From: Candidatus Rhodoferax randersensis
GTDB lineage: Bacteria; Pseudomonadota; Gammaproteobacteria; Burkholderiales; Burkholderiaceae_C
NCBI GenBank assembly: GCA_016718155.1
Contig: JADKEH010000009.1
Coordinates: 62,001 to 126,000, forward strand
Length of the DNA: 64,000 nt
Direction: 5' to 3'
Shown here: positions 1-8,740 of the stretch, piece by piece
Position numbering within the stretch: the stretch's first letter is position 1
How the letters are laid out: every line of letters begins with the position of its first letter
Notes under the pieces: model-generated
Database searches by the model: none
Seen by the model: only the letters and a program-made list of their open reading frames with translations
Told to the model about the DNA's origin: nothing
Program-made: the position numbers and the translations under genes

Positions 1-81
1 ATACGGGGTTGTCCTGAAATTGGGGCAATTTTGACGATTAATCCCAGCCGCCGGTGTGGTGGCCCATCCCGTTAGGTATTG

Positions 82-1596
82 ATGACTGACTCCGCCACGG
101 AATCCGCACTGGATTCATTTTCCCAACTGCAGCTTGCGGCATCGCTGTCTCGGGCCGTCGCCGATCTTGGCTACGAGTCCATGACTCCGATTCAGGCGCA
201 GGCGATTCCCAAGGTCCTGCAAGGGCGCGATGTGATGGGCGCGGCGCAGACCGGTACCGGCAAGACAGCCGCATTTTCGCTGCCCCTGCTGCAGCGCCTT
301 CTCAAGCATGAGAATGCCTCGACCTCGCCCGCCCGTCACCCCGTGCGCGCCTTGGTGCTATTGCCCACACGTGAGCTGGCCGATCAGGTGGCGCAGGCAA
401 TCAAGGCCTACGCAAAGTACACCCAGATACGCTGCACAGTGGTGTTTGGTGGCATGGACATGAAGCCCCAGACCTTAGAGCTTAAGCGCGGCGTCGAAAT
501 CCTGGTTGCAACGCCCGGGCGTCTGCTTGATCACATCGAAGCCAAGAACGCTGTGCTGAACCAGGTGGAGTACGTCGTGCTGGACGAGGCCGATCGCATG
601 CTCGATATCGGCTTTCTGCCGGATTTGCAGCGGATCTTGAGTTTTCTGCCAAAGCAGCGCACCACGCTGCTGTTCTCGGCCACGTTCTCACCTGAAATCA
701 AGCGCCTCGCGAGCAGCTATCTGCAAGACCCACTGACCATCGAGGTGGCCCGTTCCAACGCCACGGCTTCGACCGTGGAGCAGCATTTTTACAGTGTCGG
801 GGACGACGACAAGCGACACGCCCTGCATCAGATTCTGAAGCAGCGGCAGTTGAAGCAGGCCTTTGTGTTTGTCAACAGCAAGCTCGGATGTGCCCGTCTG
901 GCACGCTCATTGGAGCGTGAAGGCCTCAATACCACCGCTCTGCATGGTGACAAGAGTCAGGATGAGAGGCTGAAGGCGCTGGATGCGTTCAAGAAAGGCG
1001 AAGTTGATCTGCTGGTCTGCACCGACGTGGCGGCGCGCGGCCTCGATATCAAGGATGTGCCTGCTGTCTTCAATTTCGATATTCCGTTCAACGCGGAAGA
1101 TTATGTGCACCGGATCGGCCGCACCGGCCGCGCCGGACAGTCCGGTTTGGCGGTCAGTTTTGTATCGAAGAGCGACGCCCGACTGGTCGGTGACATTGAG
1201 AAGTTGATCAAGACCAAAATCGAACTTGAGGCCATCGAGTTCGAGGAGGACACGCCTGACATCCGAAAGCAGGGGCGCATTAACGATGGGCGGCGCATGT
1301 ATGCCCAGGGTGCTGGTGATGAGGGTCGGGGCTTCAATCAGGGTTCGGCACCGCAGCGTGGCCCACACCGGGACGGGCAGCATGCGCGTGCCGAGCGACC
1401 TGATCGACGCGAAGACAAGCGGTTCACACCCAGCGCGCCGAGCGATCCCTTGTTTGACCGGCCCTACGAACCCCCGGCACTGGCGGAGGCAGCCACTTTG
1501 CCATCATGGGAGGCGACCGCGCGGCCCAGTGTTCGCAGTATCTCGGCCAATATCAAGCCCAAGCGTCGGGTCGCTGCCCTGTTCAAATCCGCCTAG
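82..1596 (+). CDS. rhlE: DEAD-box ATP-dependent RNA helicase, RhlE-like
   Basis: A 504-residue helicase that unwinds RNA duplexes using ATP, probably in cytoplasmic ribosome assembly and mRNA turnover. Visible motifs: Q-motif region MTPIQAQAIP (about residue 34), Walker A AQTGTGKT (55-62), PTREL (95-99), DEAD (168-171), SAT (199-201) and HRIGRTGR near 340. A basic, Gly/Arg-rich, low-complexity tail of about 110 residues follows the helicase core, as is usual for RhlE-type proteins and probably binds RNA. A TTG lies one codon upstream of the ATG at 82; the ATG is the simpler start. The 3' end overlaps the convergent apaH gene by 14 bp. The RhlE subgroup assignment is by motif impression; the DEAD-box family is certain. 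Confidence 0.93.
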   Translation: MTDSATESALDSFSQLQLAASLSRAVADLGYESMTPIQAQAIPKVLQGRDVMGAAQTGTGKTAAFSLPLLQRLLKHENASTSPARHPVRALVLLPTRELADQVAQAIKAYAKYTQIRCTVVFGGMDMKPQTLELKRGVEILVATPGRLLDHIEAKNAVLNQVEYVVLDEADRMLDIGFLPDLQRILSFLPKQRTTLLFSATFSPEIKRLASSYLQDPLTIEVARSNATASTVEQHFYSVGDDDKRHALHQILKQRQLKQAFVFVNSKLGCARLARSLEREGLNTTALHGDKSQDERLKALDAFKKGEVDLLVCTDVAARGLDIKDVPAVFNFDIPFNAEDYVHRIGRTGRAGQSGLAVSFVSKSDARLVGDIEKLIKTKIELEAIEFEEDTPDIRKQGRINDGRRMYAQGAGDEGRGFNQGSAPQRGPHRDGQHARAERPDRREDKRFTPSAPSDPLFDRPYEPPALAEAATLPSWEATARPSVRSISANIKPKRRVAALFKSA

Positions 1597-2476
1597 CGCG
1601 GCCTGCAGCCCGGTCCTTGTCGGACTTGGGCGACTGTGACGGCGGGCATTTGACTTGGATCAGTTCTCGTGTGAGCCCGGCGGTACCCGACGCCTGCCCC
1701 AGGCGCACCGCGCTCAGGCAGCCGCCCCAAACACAACCTGTGTCCAGCGCCATGACATCAGGGCGATCCAGCCACCCTAGCGTGGACCAGTGTCCAAAAG
1801 CCACCGTCACGTTGGCGCTTTGGCGCCCTGGCACGTCGAACCACGGGTAATATCCCGGCGGCGTGGCGTTTGCGCCATCCTTGGTGGCAAATTCCATGGT
1901 GCCGTCGGCGGTGCAGAATCGCAGCCGGGTCAGGGCGTTGACAATGATCCGCAGACGAGCCGCCCCAGGCAGATCGTCGCTCCACTGGCTTGGCTCGTCT
2001 CCGTACATATTCTGGAGAAACTCGCTCAGTCCGTCGCCGCGCAGCACGGCTTCAACCTCGTGCGCCAGGGACAGGGTTTGTGACGCGGTCCAGCACGGCA
2101 GGACGCCCGCGTGGACCATTAACAGGGGTTGCCCATGGAGGGTGGTCAGGTTGGCCATGGACTGGCCGCGCAGCCAGTCCAGCATCGCGCCGCGATCGGG
2201 GGCGCCGAGAATATCGTCCAGGGTGTCGTTACGGTGAGGCTTGCGCAGGCCCTGTGCCAGCGCCATCAGGTGCAGATCGTGGTTGCCAAGAAGGCTTTGC
2301 GCCGAGCTTCCATAGGCCATGAGACGGCGCAGCACCCCGGCCGAGTTCGGCCCGCGGTTGACCAAATCCCCAAGCAGGAATAACTGATCACGGCTGGGTG
2401 AAAAAGCGATCTTGTCGAGCATTTTCTGCAACGCCGAATCGCAACCCTGGATATCACCTATTAGATAAACTGACAT
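1583..2476 (-). CDS. apaH: Bis(5'-nucleosyl)-tetraphosphatase (symmetrical), ApaH
   Basis: Hydrolyses Ap4A symmetrically to two ADP; this metallophosphatase controls dinucleoside polyphosphate levels and removes Np4-type RNA caps. The calcineurin-like metal-binding motifs are all present: GDIQG (residues 7-11), GDLVNRG (36-42) and GNHD (64-67), followed by a later H-G-Q/V-H-A-G pair. At 297 residues it is somewhat longer than the usual 270-280, because a basic C-terminal extension runs into the convergent helicase gene (14 bp overlap). It is a single-gene transcription unit here, not linked to ksgA or pdxA. Confidence 0.93.
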   Translation of the reverse strand: MSVYLIGDIQGCDSALQKMLDKIAFSPSRDQLFLLGDLVNRGPNSAGVLRRLMAYGSSAQSLLGNHDLHLMALAQGLRKPHRNDTLDDILGAPDRGAMLDWLRGQSMANLTTLHGQPLLMVHAGVLPCWTASQTLSLAHEVEAVLRGDGLSEFLQNMYGDEPSQWSDDLPGAARLRIIVNALTRLRFCTADGTMEFATKDGANATPPGYYPWFDVPGRQSANVTVAFGHWSTLGWLDRPDVMALDTGCVWGGCLSAVRLGQASGTAGLTRELIQVKCPPSQSPKSDKDRAAGRARRI

Positions 2477-2544
2477 GAAACTCTGAATGTAAATGTGAAT
2501 CTGAATTTGGACGATGGAATTTGTGACGATGTGGTTACCAGGGC

Positions 2545-2573
2545 TTCATAATCAATGGCATCAACTCTATAAT
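2545..2573 (+). promoter_or_regulatory. Predicted sigma-70 promoter of the H-NS-family gene
   Basis: A perfect -10 box TATAAT lies at 2568-2573, with a plausible -35 TTCATA (4 of 6 matches) at 2545-2550 and a 17-bp spacer. The surrounding 160 bp is clearly more AT-rich than the rest of the window, as is common ahead of genes for nucleoid-associated proteins. The predicted transcript start is about 45 nt upstream of the ATG at 2628. Confidence 0.6.
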
Positions 2574-2627
2574 ATTTTGGTTTTGCCGGATAATTGGACC
2601 ATTTTCTCACTTCATGGATGCATCAAT

Positions 2628-2918
2628 ATGACTTCTTATAAGCAACTGCTTGAACAGCGCGAATCCCTCGAACTCCAGATTCGTGAAGCAAAGAAGCGGG
2701 AAACCGGTACCGCCATTGCCCAGGTGCGGGCCTTGATTTCCGAGTTTGGTTTGACCGCACAGGATGTTTTCCCATCGACCAAGGCACGCGTTGCCCGCGC
2801 TGGTGCCAAAGTCGCCGCCAAATATCGCAACACGGCGACCGGTCAAACCTGGACCGGTCGCGGCAAGGCGCCAAAGTGGATTGACGGCAAGGAGCGCACG
2901 CAGTTTCTTATTCGGTGA
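2628..2918 (+). CDS. H-NS histone-family DNA-binding protein
   Basis: A 96-residue nucleoid-associated protein of the H-NS/MvaT-like family seen in Burkholderiales (BpH3/Bv3F type). The N-terminal half is a predicted coiled coil for oligomerisation (about residues 2-30, rich in E/Q/L/K). The C-terminal half holds the H-NS DNA-binding signature with TGQTWTGRGKAPKWI near residues 73-87, whose GRGKAP core contacts AT-rich minor grooves. The reading frame stays open upstream to 2514, but that extension crosses the promoter and has unrelated composition, so the internal ATG at 2628 is preferred. No strong Shine-Dalgarno sequence is visible before it. Confidence 0.88.
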   Translation: MTSYKQLLEQRESLELQIREAKKRETGTAIAQVRALISEFGLTAQDVFPSTKARVARAGAKVAAKYRNTATGQTWTGRGKAPKWIDGKERTQFLIR

Positions 2919-2951
2919 TCAGCAGCCGATGTGACCGATGGTCGCGCTGAT

Positions 2952-4559
2952 TTAGTGGCGCCAGATCAGTTGGTTGCGGCCAAGGCGTTTGGCTTCAAAC
3001 AGCGCATCATCGGCGTCTTTGATCAAGATCTCGGCGCTGATGGAACTTGGAAACTGGGACAGGCCCGCTGAAAACGTGGTGTTGAACCAGGTCTCCCGGA
3101 AGGGATACCTTATTTCCGCGAAGTCGCGCCGGATCCGGTCCAGCACCTCCAGCCCCTGTTCGGCGTGCGAGCTGGGCAGGATCACGATGAACTCCTCGCC
3201 GCCGTAGCGCCCAACCAGGTCGGTCTTGCGTAGCCGTTGCTTGAGGAGCCACGCCAGACTGCGAATGACCTGGTCGCCCACGGGATGACCATAGCTGTCG
3301 TTCACGCTCTTGAAGTGGTCAATGTCGATCATCGCCACAGTCAGCGGCTCATTGGTGGCTTCAGCAGCCTTGACCGCCGTCTGCAGGCGTTCCTTGGAGG
3401 TCAGGTGGTTGAGCATTCCGGTCAGGCTGTCATGCTGCATCGATCGACGCAACGTGCGGTAGCGCTCGATCTTGCTTTTGACAACCGCGTTCAGAATGAC
3501 CGGGTTAAAGGGTTTGGTCAGAAAGTGATCGCCTCCCAGCCGCAGCGCATCCACCTGCAGCGCGACATCCGAGTCACCAGAGAGGTACACCACGGGTGTG
3601 GACAGAAACTCGGCATGCTGACGGATCACGCGCGTCGCCTCCACCCCGGTGCAGTCCGGCATGTACATGTCCATCAGGATCAGGTCCGGCTGAAAGTGCC
3701 GAAGGCCCAGCAACACTTCACTTGGCTTGGTGACTGCAAACGACTCGATGCCACTCTGTTCCAGCGTGCGTCGAATTGATTTGCTGGCGGTCCAGGAGTC
3801 TTCCACAACCAGTACGCGGTAGGGCGGTTCTTCGTCGCGGCCACACACTTCGATAATCTTGGCCATGATCACCGCATCGGGCGTGCCGTGGGCGAAGCAA
3901 GAATCACAGCCGGCGGCCAGCGCCATTTTCAGGTTGTTGAAATCGGACCCCAGATTGTGGGCGATCAGGTCGGTTGCGGAGAATCTGGCGCGCAGGTTCT
4001 GAACCTTCTTACAAGTCTCCTCCAGGGCCAGGTCGCCGCCGTCGATCAGCACGATGGCCGGCTCTGCTGCCTCAGCGGGTACGTCAGCCCAGTCGAACAC
4101 ATGGGTGTGTATGCCGAAATACTTGAGTTGGGTGATCAGGTCGCGCCAAGGCTCGGATGCGCTGCCGAGCAGCCACATATGGTGAACAAAGCTTGACTCT
4201 GTCGCGAGTACGGGCTCGCTGTTGGCGCGACGCTGTTCGGTTGGCGGCGCGGTGTTGCTGTCGATGAAGTTGGCCACGCGAGTCTGCAGACCCTCAATTC
4301 GGCTGCTCAAATCACTCAAAGTGCCGGGTGGAATGTGATGGCTCGACTCATCCGCAAACAGCGCCAGCACCTGTTGCTCCAGGCCGTGGGAAATCTGGTG
4401 CAGACCCGACAGGCCCTTGCTGTGCAAATAAGCGGAGAAACTCGACAGAGAGACAGCGAACTCGACAAATTCGTCAAAGCCACAATCGCCAGCGCAGGCG
4501 CGCCATTTGACGTAGAACTCGTCGCTCTTTTTCTGGAGTTCCACCGGCGCGGATGACAT
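2952..4559 (-). CDS. Response-regulator diguanylate cyclase (REC-GGDEF)
   Basis: A 535-residue cytoplasmic protein that should make cyclic di-GMP under phosphorelay control. Residues 1-110 are helical and unrecognised. Residues 125-240 resemble a degenerate receiver domain without the acidic pocket. Residues 248-360 are a complete REC domain with VEDS, phospho-acceptor Asp297 (LILMDMYMP) and the KPF motif at 349-351. Residues 375-535 are GGDEF with GGEEF at 453-457 and the inhibitory I-site RKTD five residues before it, so product feedback is expected. This resembles the PleD/WspR layout with two receivers. No histidine kinase is adjacent. It converges with the H-NS gene. Confidence 0.9.
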   Translation of the reverse strand: MSSAPVELQKKSDEFYVKWRACAGDCGFDEFVEFAVSLSSFSAYLHSKGLSGLHQISHGLEQQVLALFADESSHHIPPGTLSDLSSRIEGLQTRVANFIDSNTAPPTEQRRANSEPVLATESSFVHHMWLLGSASEPWRDLITQLKYFGIHTHVFDWADVPAEAAEPAIVLIDGGDLALEETCKKVQNLRARFSATDLIAHNLGSDFNNLKMALAAGCDSCFAHGTPDAVIMAKIIEVCGRDEEPPYRVLVVEDSWTASKSIRRTLEQSGIESFAVTKPSEVLLGLRHFQPDLILMDMYMPDCTGVEATRVIRQHAEFLSTPVVYLSGDSDVALQVDALRLGGDHFLTKPFNPVILNAVVKSKIERYRTLRRSMQHDSLTGMLNHLTSKERLQTAVKAAEATNEPLTVAMIDIDHFKSVNDSYGHPVGDQVIRSLAWLLKQRLRKTDLVGRYGGEEFIVILPSSHAEQGLEVLDRIRRDFAEIRYPFRETWFNTTFSAGLSQFPSSISAEILIKDADDALFEAKRLGRNQLIWRH

Positions 4560-4817
4560 CTCTTTGGATCAAACAATCGGTGAGTGGCCCCAACCAGGCC
4601 AGGGAGAGGGCGCCAACAAGTGGAGTTGGCCGCCCCGACATAACTCGCGAGTATAGGTGGCAGTGATTGCCGCTCAACCCAACGGTTCGACCGTTAGTCC
4701 GGTTGGCGTTCGAAGCGATGACCGGGCCCCGCGCATTGCATGTGGTGCCGATGTAAGACTGGCAAGTTGTTTCCAGCCGACTAGGTGGTGCTCTATCTGA
4801 CGCATCTGCAACACGGT
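4560..4817. other. Intergenic region, no gene seen
   Basis: This spacer lies between the start of the diguanylate cyclase gene and the tRNA-Thr terminator. Short open frames here lack codon character and family resemblance. I see no repeat or convincing operator. Confidence 0.5.
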
Positions 4818-4852
4818 AAAAAGCCCCCAACCATGACAGTTAGGGGCCCTTT
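4818..4852 (-). terminator. Rho-independent terminator of tRNA-Thr
   Basis: On the minus strand, immediately 3' of the tRNA, a GC-rich hairpin (arm around GGCCCCTAAC pairing with GTTGGGGGCT, 7-nt loop) is followed by a run of five T. The position and form fit termination of the tRNA-Thr transcript. Confidence 0.8.
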
Positions 4853-4857
4853 GCGAT

Positions 4858-4933
4858 TGGTGCCGGAGAGATGAATCGAACACCCGACCTTCTCATTACG
4901 AATGAGCTGCTCTACCGACTGAGCTACACCGGC
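4858..4933 (-). tRNA. tRNA-Thr (anticodon CGT)
   Basis: A 76-nt cloverleaf read on the minus strand: acceptor GCCGGTG pairs with the 3' strand before an encoded CCA. The D-arm contains AGTCGGTAGA, the anticodon loop is TTCGTAA giving anticodon CGT, and the T-arm holds GGTTCGATTC-like bases with a slightly irregular TTCGATT. A terminator follows directly. A minus-strand TATAAT at 4944-4949 lies just upstream, overlapping the fbp stop codon. Confidence 0.93.
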
Positions 4934-4943
4934 TTAGCCTTCA

Positions 4944-4949
4944 ATTATA
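4944..4949 (-). promoter_or_regulatory. Candidate -10 box for tRNA-Thr
   Basis: The minus strand reads TATAAT 10 nt upstream of the mature tRNA 5' end, overlapping the TAA stop of fbp. No good -35 hexamer is present at the expected distance, so this is only a candidate; read-through from fbp is the alternative. Confidence 0.4.
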
Positions 4950-5949
4950 GCCCGTTGTGATAGCTGGTTACACGTTCGACTTCGTTCTTCGAGCCCAGAA
5001 TGACACTGACACGCTCGTGCAGCCGTTTGGGCTCGAGTTCGAGGATACGTTGGTGTCCGTTGGTGGCGGCGCCGCCGGCTTGTTCAATCAGCCAGCTCAT
5101 GGGGTTGGCCTCGTACATCAGGCGCAGCTTGCCGGCCTTCTCGGGTTCGCGCTTGTCCCATGGGTACATGAAGATGCCGCCGCGGGTAAGGATACGGTGC
5201 ACGTCGGCCACCATGCTGGCAATCCAGCGCATGTTGAAGTCCTTAGCCCTAGGGCCCTCCTTGCCTTGCAGGCACTCTTCGATGTAGCGCGTCATTGGGG
5301 CGTCCCAGTGGCGCATGTTGCTCATGTTGATGGCAAATTCCTTGGTGTCGGCCGGAATCTTGACGTGTTCGTGCGTTAGCACGAAGGAGCCCTGCTCGCG
5401 GTCCAGCGTGAACATGGCCACGCCATCGCCGACCGTGAGCACCAGGGTGGTCTGCGGGCCATACACACAATAACCGGCGGCCACCTGCTTGCAGCCGGGC
5501 TGCAGAAAGTCCTGCTCGGACACGCCCGCGCCCTCCGGCTTGACCAGCACGCTGAATATCGTGCCGATGCTCACATTGACGTCGATGTTGCTGGAGCCGT
5601 CCAACGGGTCAAACAGCAGCAGGTATTCGCCTTGCGGGTAACGGTTGGGCACCACGTAGATGCCATCCATTTCCTCGCTGGCCATGGCTGCCAGGTGGCC
5701 GCCCCATTCGTTGGCTTCGATCAGTACCTCGTTGGCGATGATGTCGAGCTTCTTCTGCACCTCGCCCTGCACGTTCTCGCTGTCGGCGCTGCCCAGCACG
5801 CCACCCAGGGCGCCTTTGTTGACGGCCTGGCTGATGCTCTTGCAGGCGCGCGCGACCACTTCGAGCAGCAATCGCAATTGCGCGGGAATCAAACCGTCTG
5901 CGCGTTGCTGTTCAACCAGGTAGCGGGTCAGGGAAATCTTGGCGGCCAT
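4945..5949 (-). CDS. fbp: Fructose-1,6-bisphosphatase, class I
   Basis: A 334-residue enzyme that hydrolyses fructose 1,6-bisphosphate to fructose 6-phosphate in gluconeogenesis (or the Calvin cycle in autotrophs). The class I metal and substrate site LFDPLDGSSN is at residues 112-121, preceded by the E-E pair at 92-93. Later conserved blocks (GGIFMYP, LRLMYEANPMSWLIEQAGG) are intact, and the length is typical. The start is only 7 nt after the pepN stop, so the two are probably cotranscribed. Confidence 0.96.
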   Translation of the reverse strand: MAAKISLTRYLVEQQRADGLIPAQLRLLLEVVARACKSISQAVNKGALGGVLGSADSENVQGEVQKKLDIIANEVLIEANEWGGHLAAMASEEMDGIYVVPNRYPQGEYLLLFDPLDGSSNIDVNVSIGTIFSVLVKPEGAGVSEQDFLQPGCKQVAAGYCVYGPQTTLVLTVGDGVAMFTLDREQGSFVLTHEHVKIPADTKEFAINMSNMRHWDAPMTRYIEECLQGKEGPRAKDFNMRWIASMVADVHRILTRGGIFMYPWDKREPEKAGKLRLMYEANPMSWLIEQAGGAATNGHQRILELEPKRLHERVSVILGSKNEVERVTSYHNGL

Positions 5950-5956
5950 GGTGTGT

Positions 5957-8677
5957 TCAGCCTTCAGTCTTGGATTGATTGGCCAGTGCCCGAGTCACGA
6001 CCTCGCGCACATCGGTGCTCAAGTCTGTTTTCGCCGCAACGCGCTTGAGCGCTTCATGCGCGGCGCTGCGGTAGGGTTCGGCCAGTTTGGCCCAACGGTC
6101 CAGTGCGCGCGCCAGGCGCGCCGCGACCTGCGGGTTGATGCCATCGAGTTCCAGCACGCGCTCGCTCCAGAACACGTAACCGGCAGCGTCTTCACGGTGG
6201 AATGCGCCGGGGTTGGCGCTGCAGAAACTGAAGATCAGGCTACGGGCACGGTTGGGATTGCGCAACGTGAAGTCGGGGTGCTGCATCAGCTGACGAACAA
6301 TGGGCAACACATTGCCGCCATGGTCGCAGGCGCCGGCTTGCAGGGCAAACCACTTGTCCAGCACCAGCGCTTCGTCCTGGAACAGAGCATGGAAGTCGTT
6401 GAGCGCCACCGGGGCCAGCGCATGGTTGGCGTGTACCAGTGCCGATAGCGCGGCGAAGCGGTCGGTCATGTTGCCCGCGTCTTTGAATTGCTGGTAGGCG
6501 GCGGCCGGCCAGATCGGGTCAGCGCTCTTGCTGGCTGCCAGGCACAACTGGTGCAACGCCAGACCGGCCAAAGCGCGGCGTCCGGCTGACGTGGCATCGG
6601 GCCGGTAGGCGCCATTCTTGCGGTGGGTCTCGAAGGCCCATTGCCAGTCCTCGTGCAAGGCGGTTGCCAACTGCAGGCGCATGGCCTCTCGCACGGCATG
6701 GATGCGCTGGGGGTTGACGACCTCAAGCTGCTCGCCAATGTAGCTCTCTGACGGCAAGGTCATCACCAGTTCCTTGAATGCGGCATCCAGTGCCGGATGG
6801 CGCAGGACACTGCGCATGGCGCTGATGTATGCCTCGTCGAGGATGCTGGTGGTGCGTGCAACTACCTCGGACTGGATCGCGGCCAGGGCACAGCGCAGGG
6901 CCAGACGTTGACCCGCTTCCCATCGGCTGAAGGGGTCACTGTCATGGGCCAGCAATGCGAGCAACTCAGCGTTGGAGTAGTCGTACTCCAGTACCACCGG
7001 GGCGCTGAATCCACGCAACAGCGACGGCACGGGCGCGCTGGCAACGTTGATGAAGGTGAACGTCTGGCTGGCTTCAGTCAGTACCAGTGTTCGGGAGGTG
7101 CCAGCGGCGGCCGTCTCGTCGCCGAGCTGCAAGGCCAGATCGGTCCCGTCTGCGCTGACCAGTCCCAACACCACCGGAATGACGAAGGGTTGCTGGTTGG
7201 GTTGATCCATCGGCGGGGCACATCGTTGCGCCAAGGTCAGTGTGTAGGTTCGCGCTGCCGCATCGTGTACTGCGCTGGCCCGCACGTGGGGCGTGCCAGC
7301 TTGTGCGTACCAGCGTTTGAACGGCACCAGATGGCGCGCCAGTTCCGAGTCCGGGTTGGCGTCGGCGATGGCCTGCGCGAAATCGTCGCAGGTCACCGCC
7401 TGCCCATCATGGCGCTTGAAGTAGAGCGTCATGCCGTCGGCGAACCCTTTGCGGCCCACCAGCGTCTGCATCATGCGCACCACTTCGGCGCCTTTTTCGT
7501 AAATCGTGACGGTGTAGAAGTTGTTGATCTCGATGTAGCTGTCGGGCCGTACCGGGTGCGCCATTGGGCCGGCGTCTTCCGGGAACTGAGCGGTGCGCAG
7601 CACGCGCACGTCCTCGATGCGTTTTACCGCGCGGGCCGAGGGTTCGGCGCACAGGTCCTGGCTGAACTCCTGGTCGCGGAACACCGTCAGCCCCTCCTTC
7701 AGGCTGAGCTGGAACCAGTCGCGGCAGGTGATGCGGTTGCCGGTCCAGTTGTGAAAGTACTCGTGGCCCACCACCGACTCGATGTTGGCGTAGTCCGCAT
7801 CGGTGGCGGTGGCGGCATTGGCCAGTACAAACTTGGTGTTGAAGATGTTCAGGCCCTTGTTCTCCATGGCGCCCATGTTGAAGTCGCTGGTTGCAACAAT
7901 CATGAAGCGTTCCAGGTCCAGTGGCAGGCCAAAGCGTGCCTCGTCCCAGGCGACCGAGGCCATCAGGGAATTCATGGCGTGTTCGGTCTTGTCCAGGTCG
8001 CCGGGGCGCACATAGACCTGCAGCAAATGGTCCTGACCGGAACGCGAGCGGATGCGCTGCTCCTTGCAAACCAGTTGACCGGCCACCAGCGCGAACAGGT
8101 AGGACGGCTTCTTGTGCGGGTCCACCCAGGTGGCGAAGTGCCGGCCTTCGTTGCCGGCGCCTTCCACAGGCCCCTGGTCGACCAGGTTGCCGTTGGACAG
8201 CAGCACCGGGTATTTGGCCTTGTCGGCGCGCAGGGTCACGGTGTAGCTGGCCATCACGTCCGGGCGATCCAGGAAGTAGGTGATGCGTCGGAAGCCCTCG
8301 GCTTCGCATTGGGTGAAGAAGGAGCCGTTGCTGACGTACAGGCCCATCAACTGTGTGTTTTTGATCGGCGCACAGGTGGTGAAGATCTCCAACTCGAAGC
8401 TGCCCTCCTGGGGTAGTCCTTCCAGTACCAGCCGGTTGCCGTCGATCTTGAACGAGGTTCCCTGCCCGTTGACCAGCACCCGCGCCAGATTAAGCTCTTC
8501 GCCGTCGAGCCTGAGCGCCTGCGACGCTACGTCGGGGTTGCGCCGCAGCGTCATCTTGTTGAGGACGCGGGTCTTGGCTGGGTCCAGGTCAAAGGTCAGG
8601 TTGACGCTGTCAATCCAGTATGCCGGAGCCACGTAGTCCTCGCGATGGACGGCGGTGGCGATTCCTTCATTGAGCAT
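5957..8677 (-). CDS. pepN: Aminopeptidase N (M1 zinc metallopeptidase)
   Basis: A 906-residue cytosolic aminopeptidase that trims N-terminal residues from peptides in the last stage of protein turnover. The substrate-binding GAMEN motif is at residues 269-273, and the zinc site HEYFH at 305-309 is followed by the downstream Glu in LKEGLTVFRD. The length and the C-terminal helical region match the proteobacterial PepN (E. coli type, about 870-900 residues). It lies between prfB and fbp on the same strand. The long open frames opposite it are antisense shadows. Confidence 0.96.
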   Translation of the reverse strand: MLNEGIATAVHREDYVAPAYWIDSVNLTFDLDPAKTRVLNKMTLRRNPDVASQALRLDGEELNLARVLVNGQGTSFKIDGNRLVLEGLPQEGSFELEIFTTCAPIKNTQLMGLYVSNGSFFTQCEAEGFRRITYFLDRPDVMASYTVTLRADKAKYPVLLSNGNLVDQGPVEGAGNEGRHFATWVDPHKKPSYLFALVAGQLVCKEQRIRSRSGQDHLLQVYVRPGDLDKTEHAMNSLMASVAWDEARFGLPLDLERFMIVATSDFNMGAMENKGLNIFNTKFVLANAATATDADYANIESVVGHEYFHNWTGNRITCRDWFQLSLKEGLTVFRDQEFSQDLCAEPSARAVKRIEDVRVLRTAQFPEDAGPMAHPVRPDSYIEINNFYTVTIYEKGAEVVRMMQTLVGRKGFADGMTLYFKRHDGQAVTCDDFAQAIADANPDSELARHLVPFKRWYAQAGTPHVRASAVHDAAARTYTLTLAQRCAPPMDQPNQQPFVIPVVLGLVSADGTDLALQLGDETAAAGTSRTLVLTEASQTFTFINVASAPVPSLLRGFSAPVVLEYDYSNAELLALLAHDSDPFSRWEAGQRLALRCALAAIQSEVVARTTSILDEAYISAMRSVLRHPALDAAFKELVMTLPSESYIGEQLEVVNPQRIHAVREAMRLQLATALHEDWQWAFETHRKNGAYRPDATSAGRRALAGLALHQLCLAASKSADPIWPAAAYQQFKDAGNMTDRFAALSALVHANHALAPVALNDFHALFQDEALVLDKWFALQAGACDHGGNVLPIVRQLMQHPDFTLRNPNRARSLIFSFCSANPGAFHREDAAGYVFWSERVLELDGINPQVAARLARALDRWAKLAEPYRSAAHEALKRVAAKTDLSTDVREVVTRALANQSKTEG

Positions 8678-8740
8678 GTTTGTTCTCCAGGGGTTCCAGG
8701 GCCACCCTCGGTTCGGATGGCGCGTTATCAGTGAGGTGGC

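Noticed and set aside
2918..2951. ATCAGC...GCTGAT stem between the H-NS gene and the diguanylate cyclase as a terminator
   Set aside because: The stem is short, has a long loop and lacks a T-run on either strand.
6797..8416. 539-residue open frame opposite pepN
   Set aside because: Antisense shadow of a high-GC gene; no family motif, while the opposite strand is a complete PepN.
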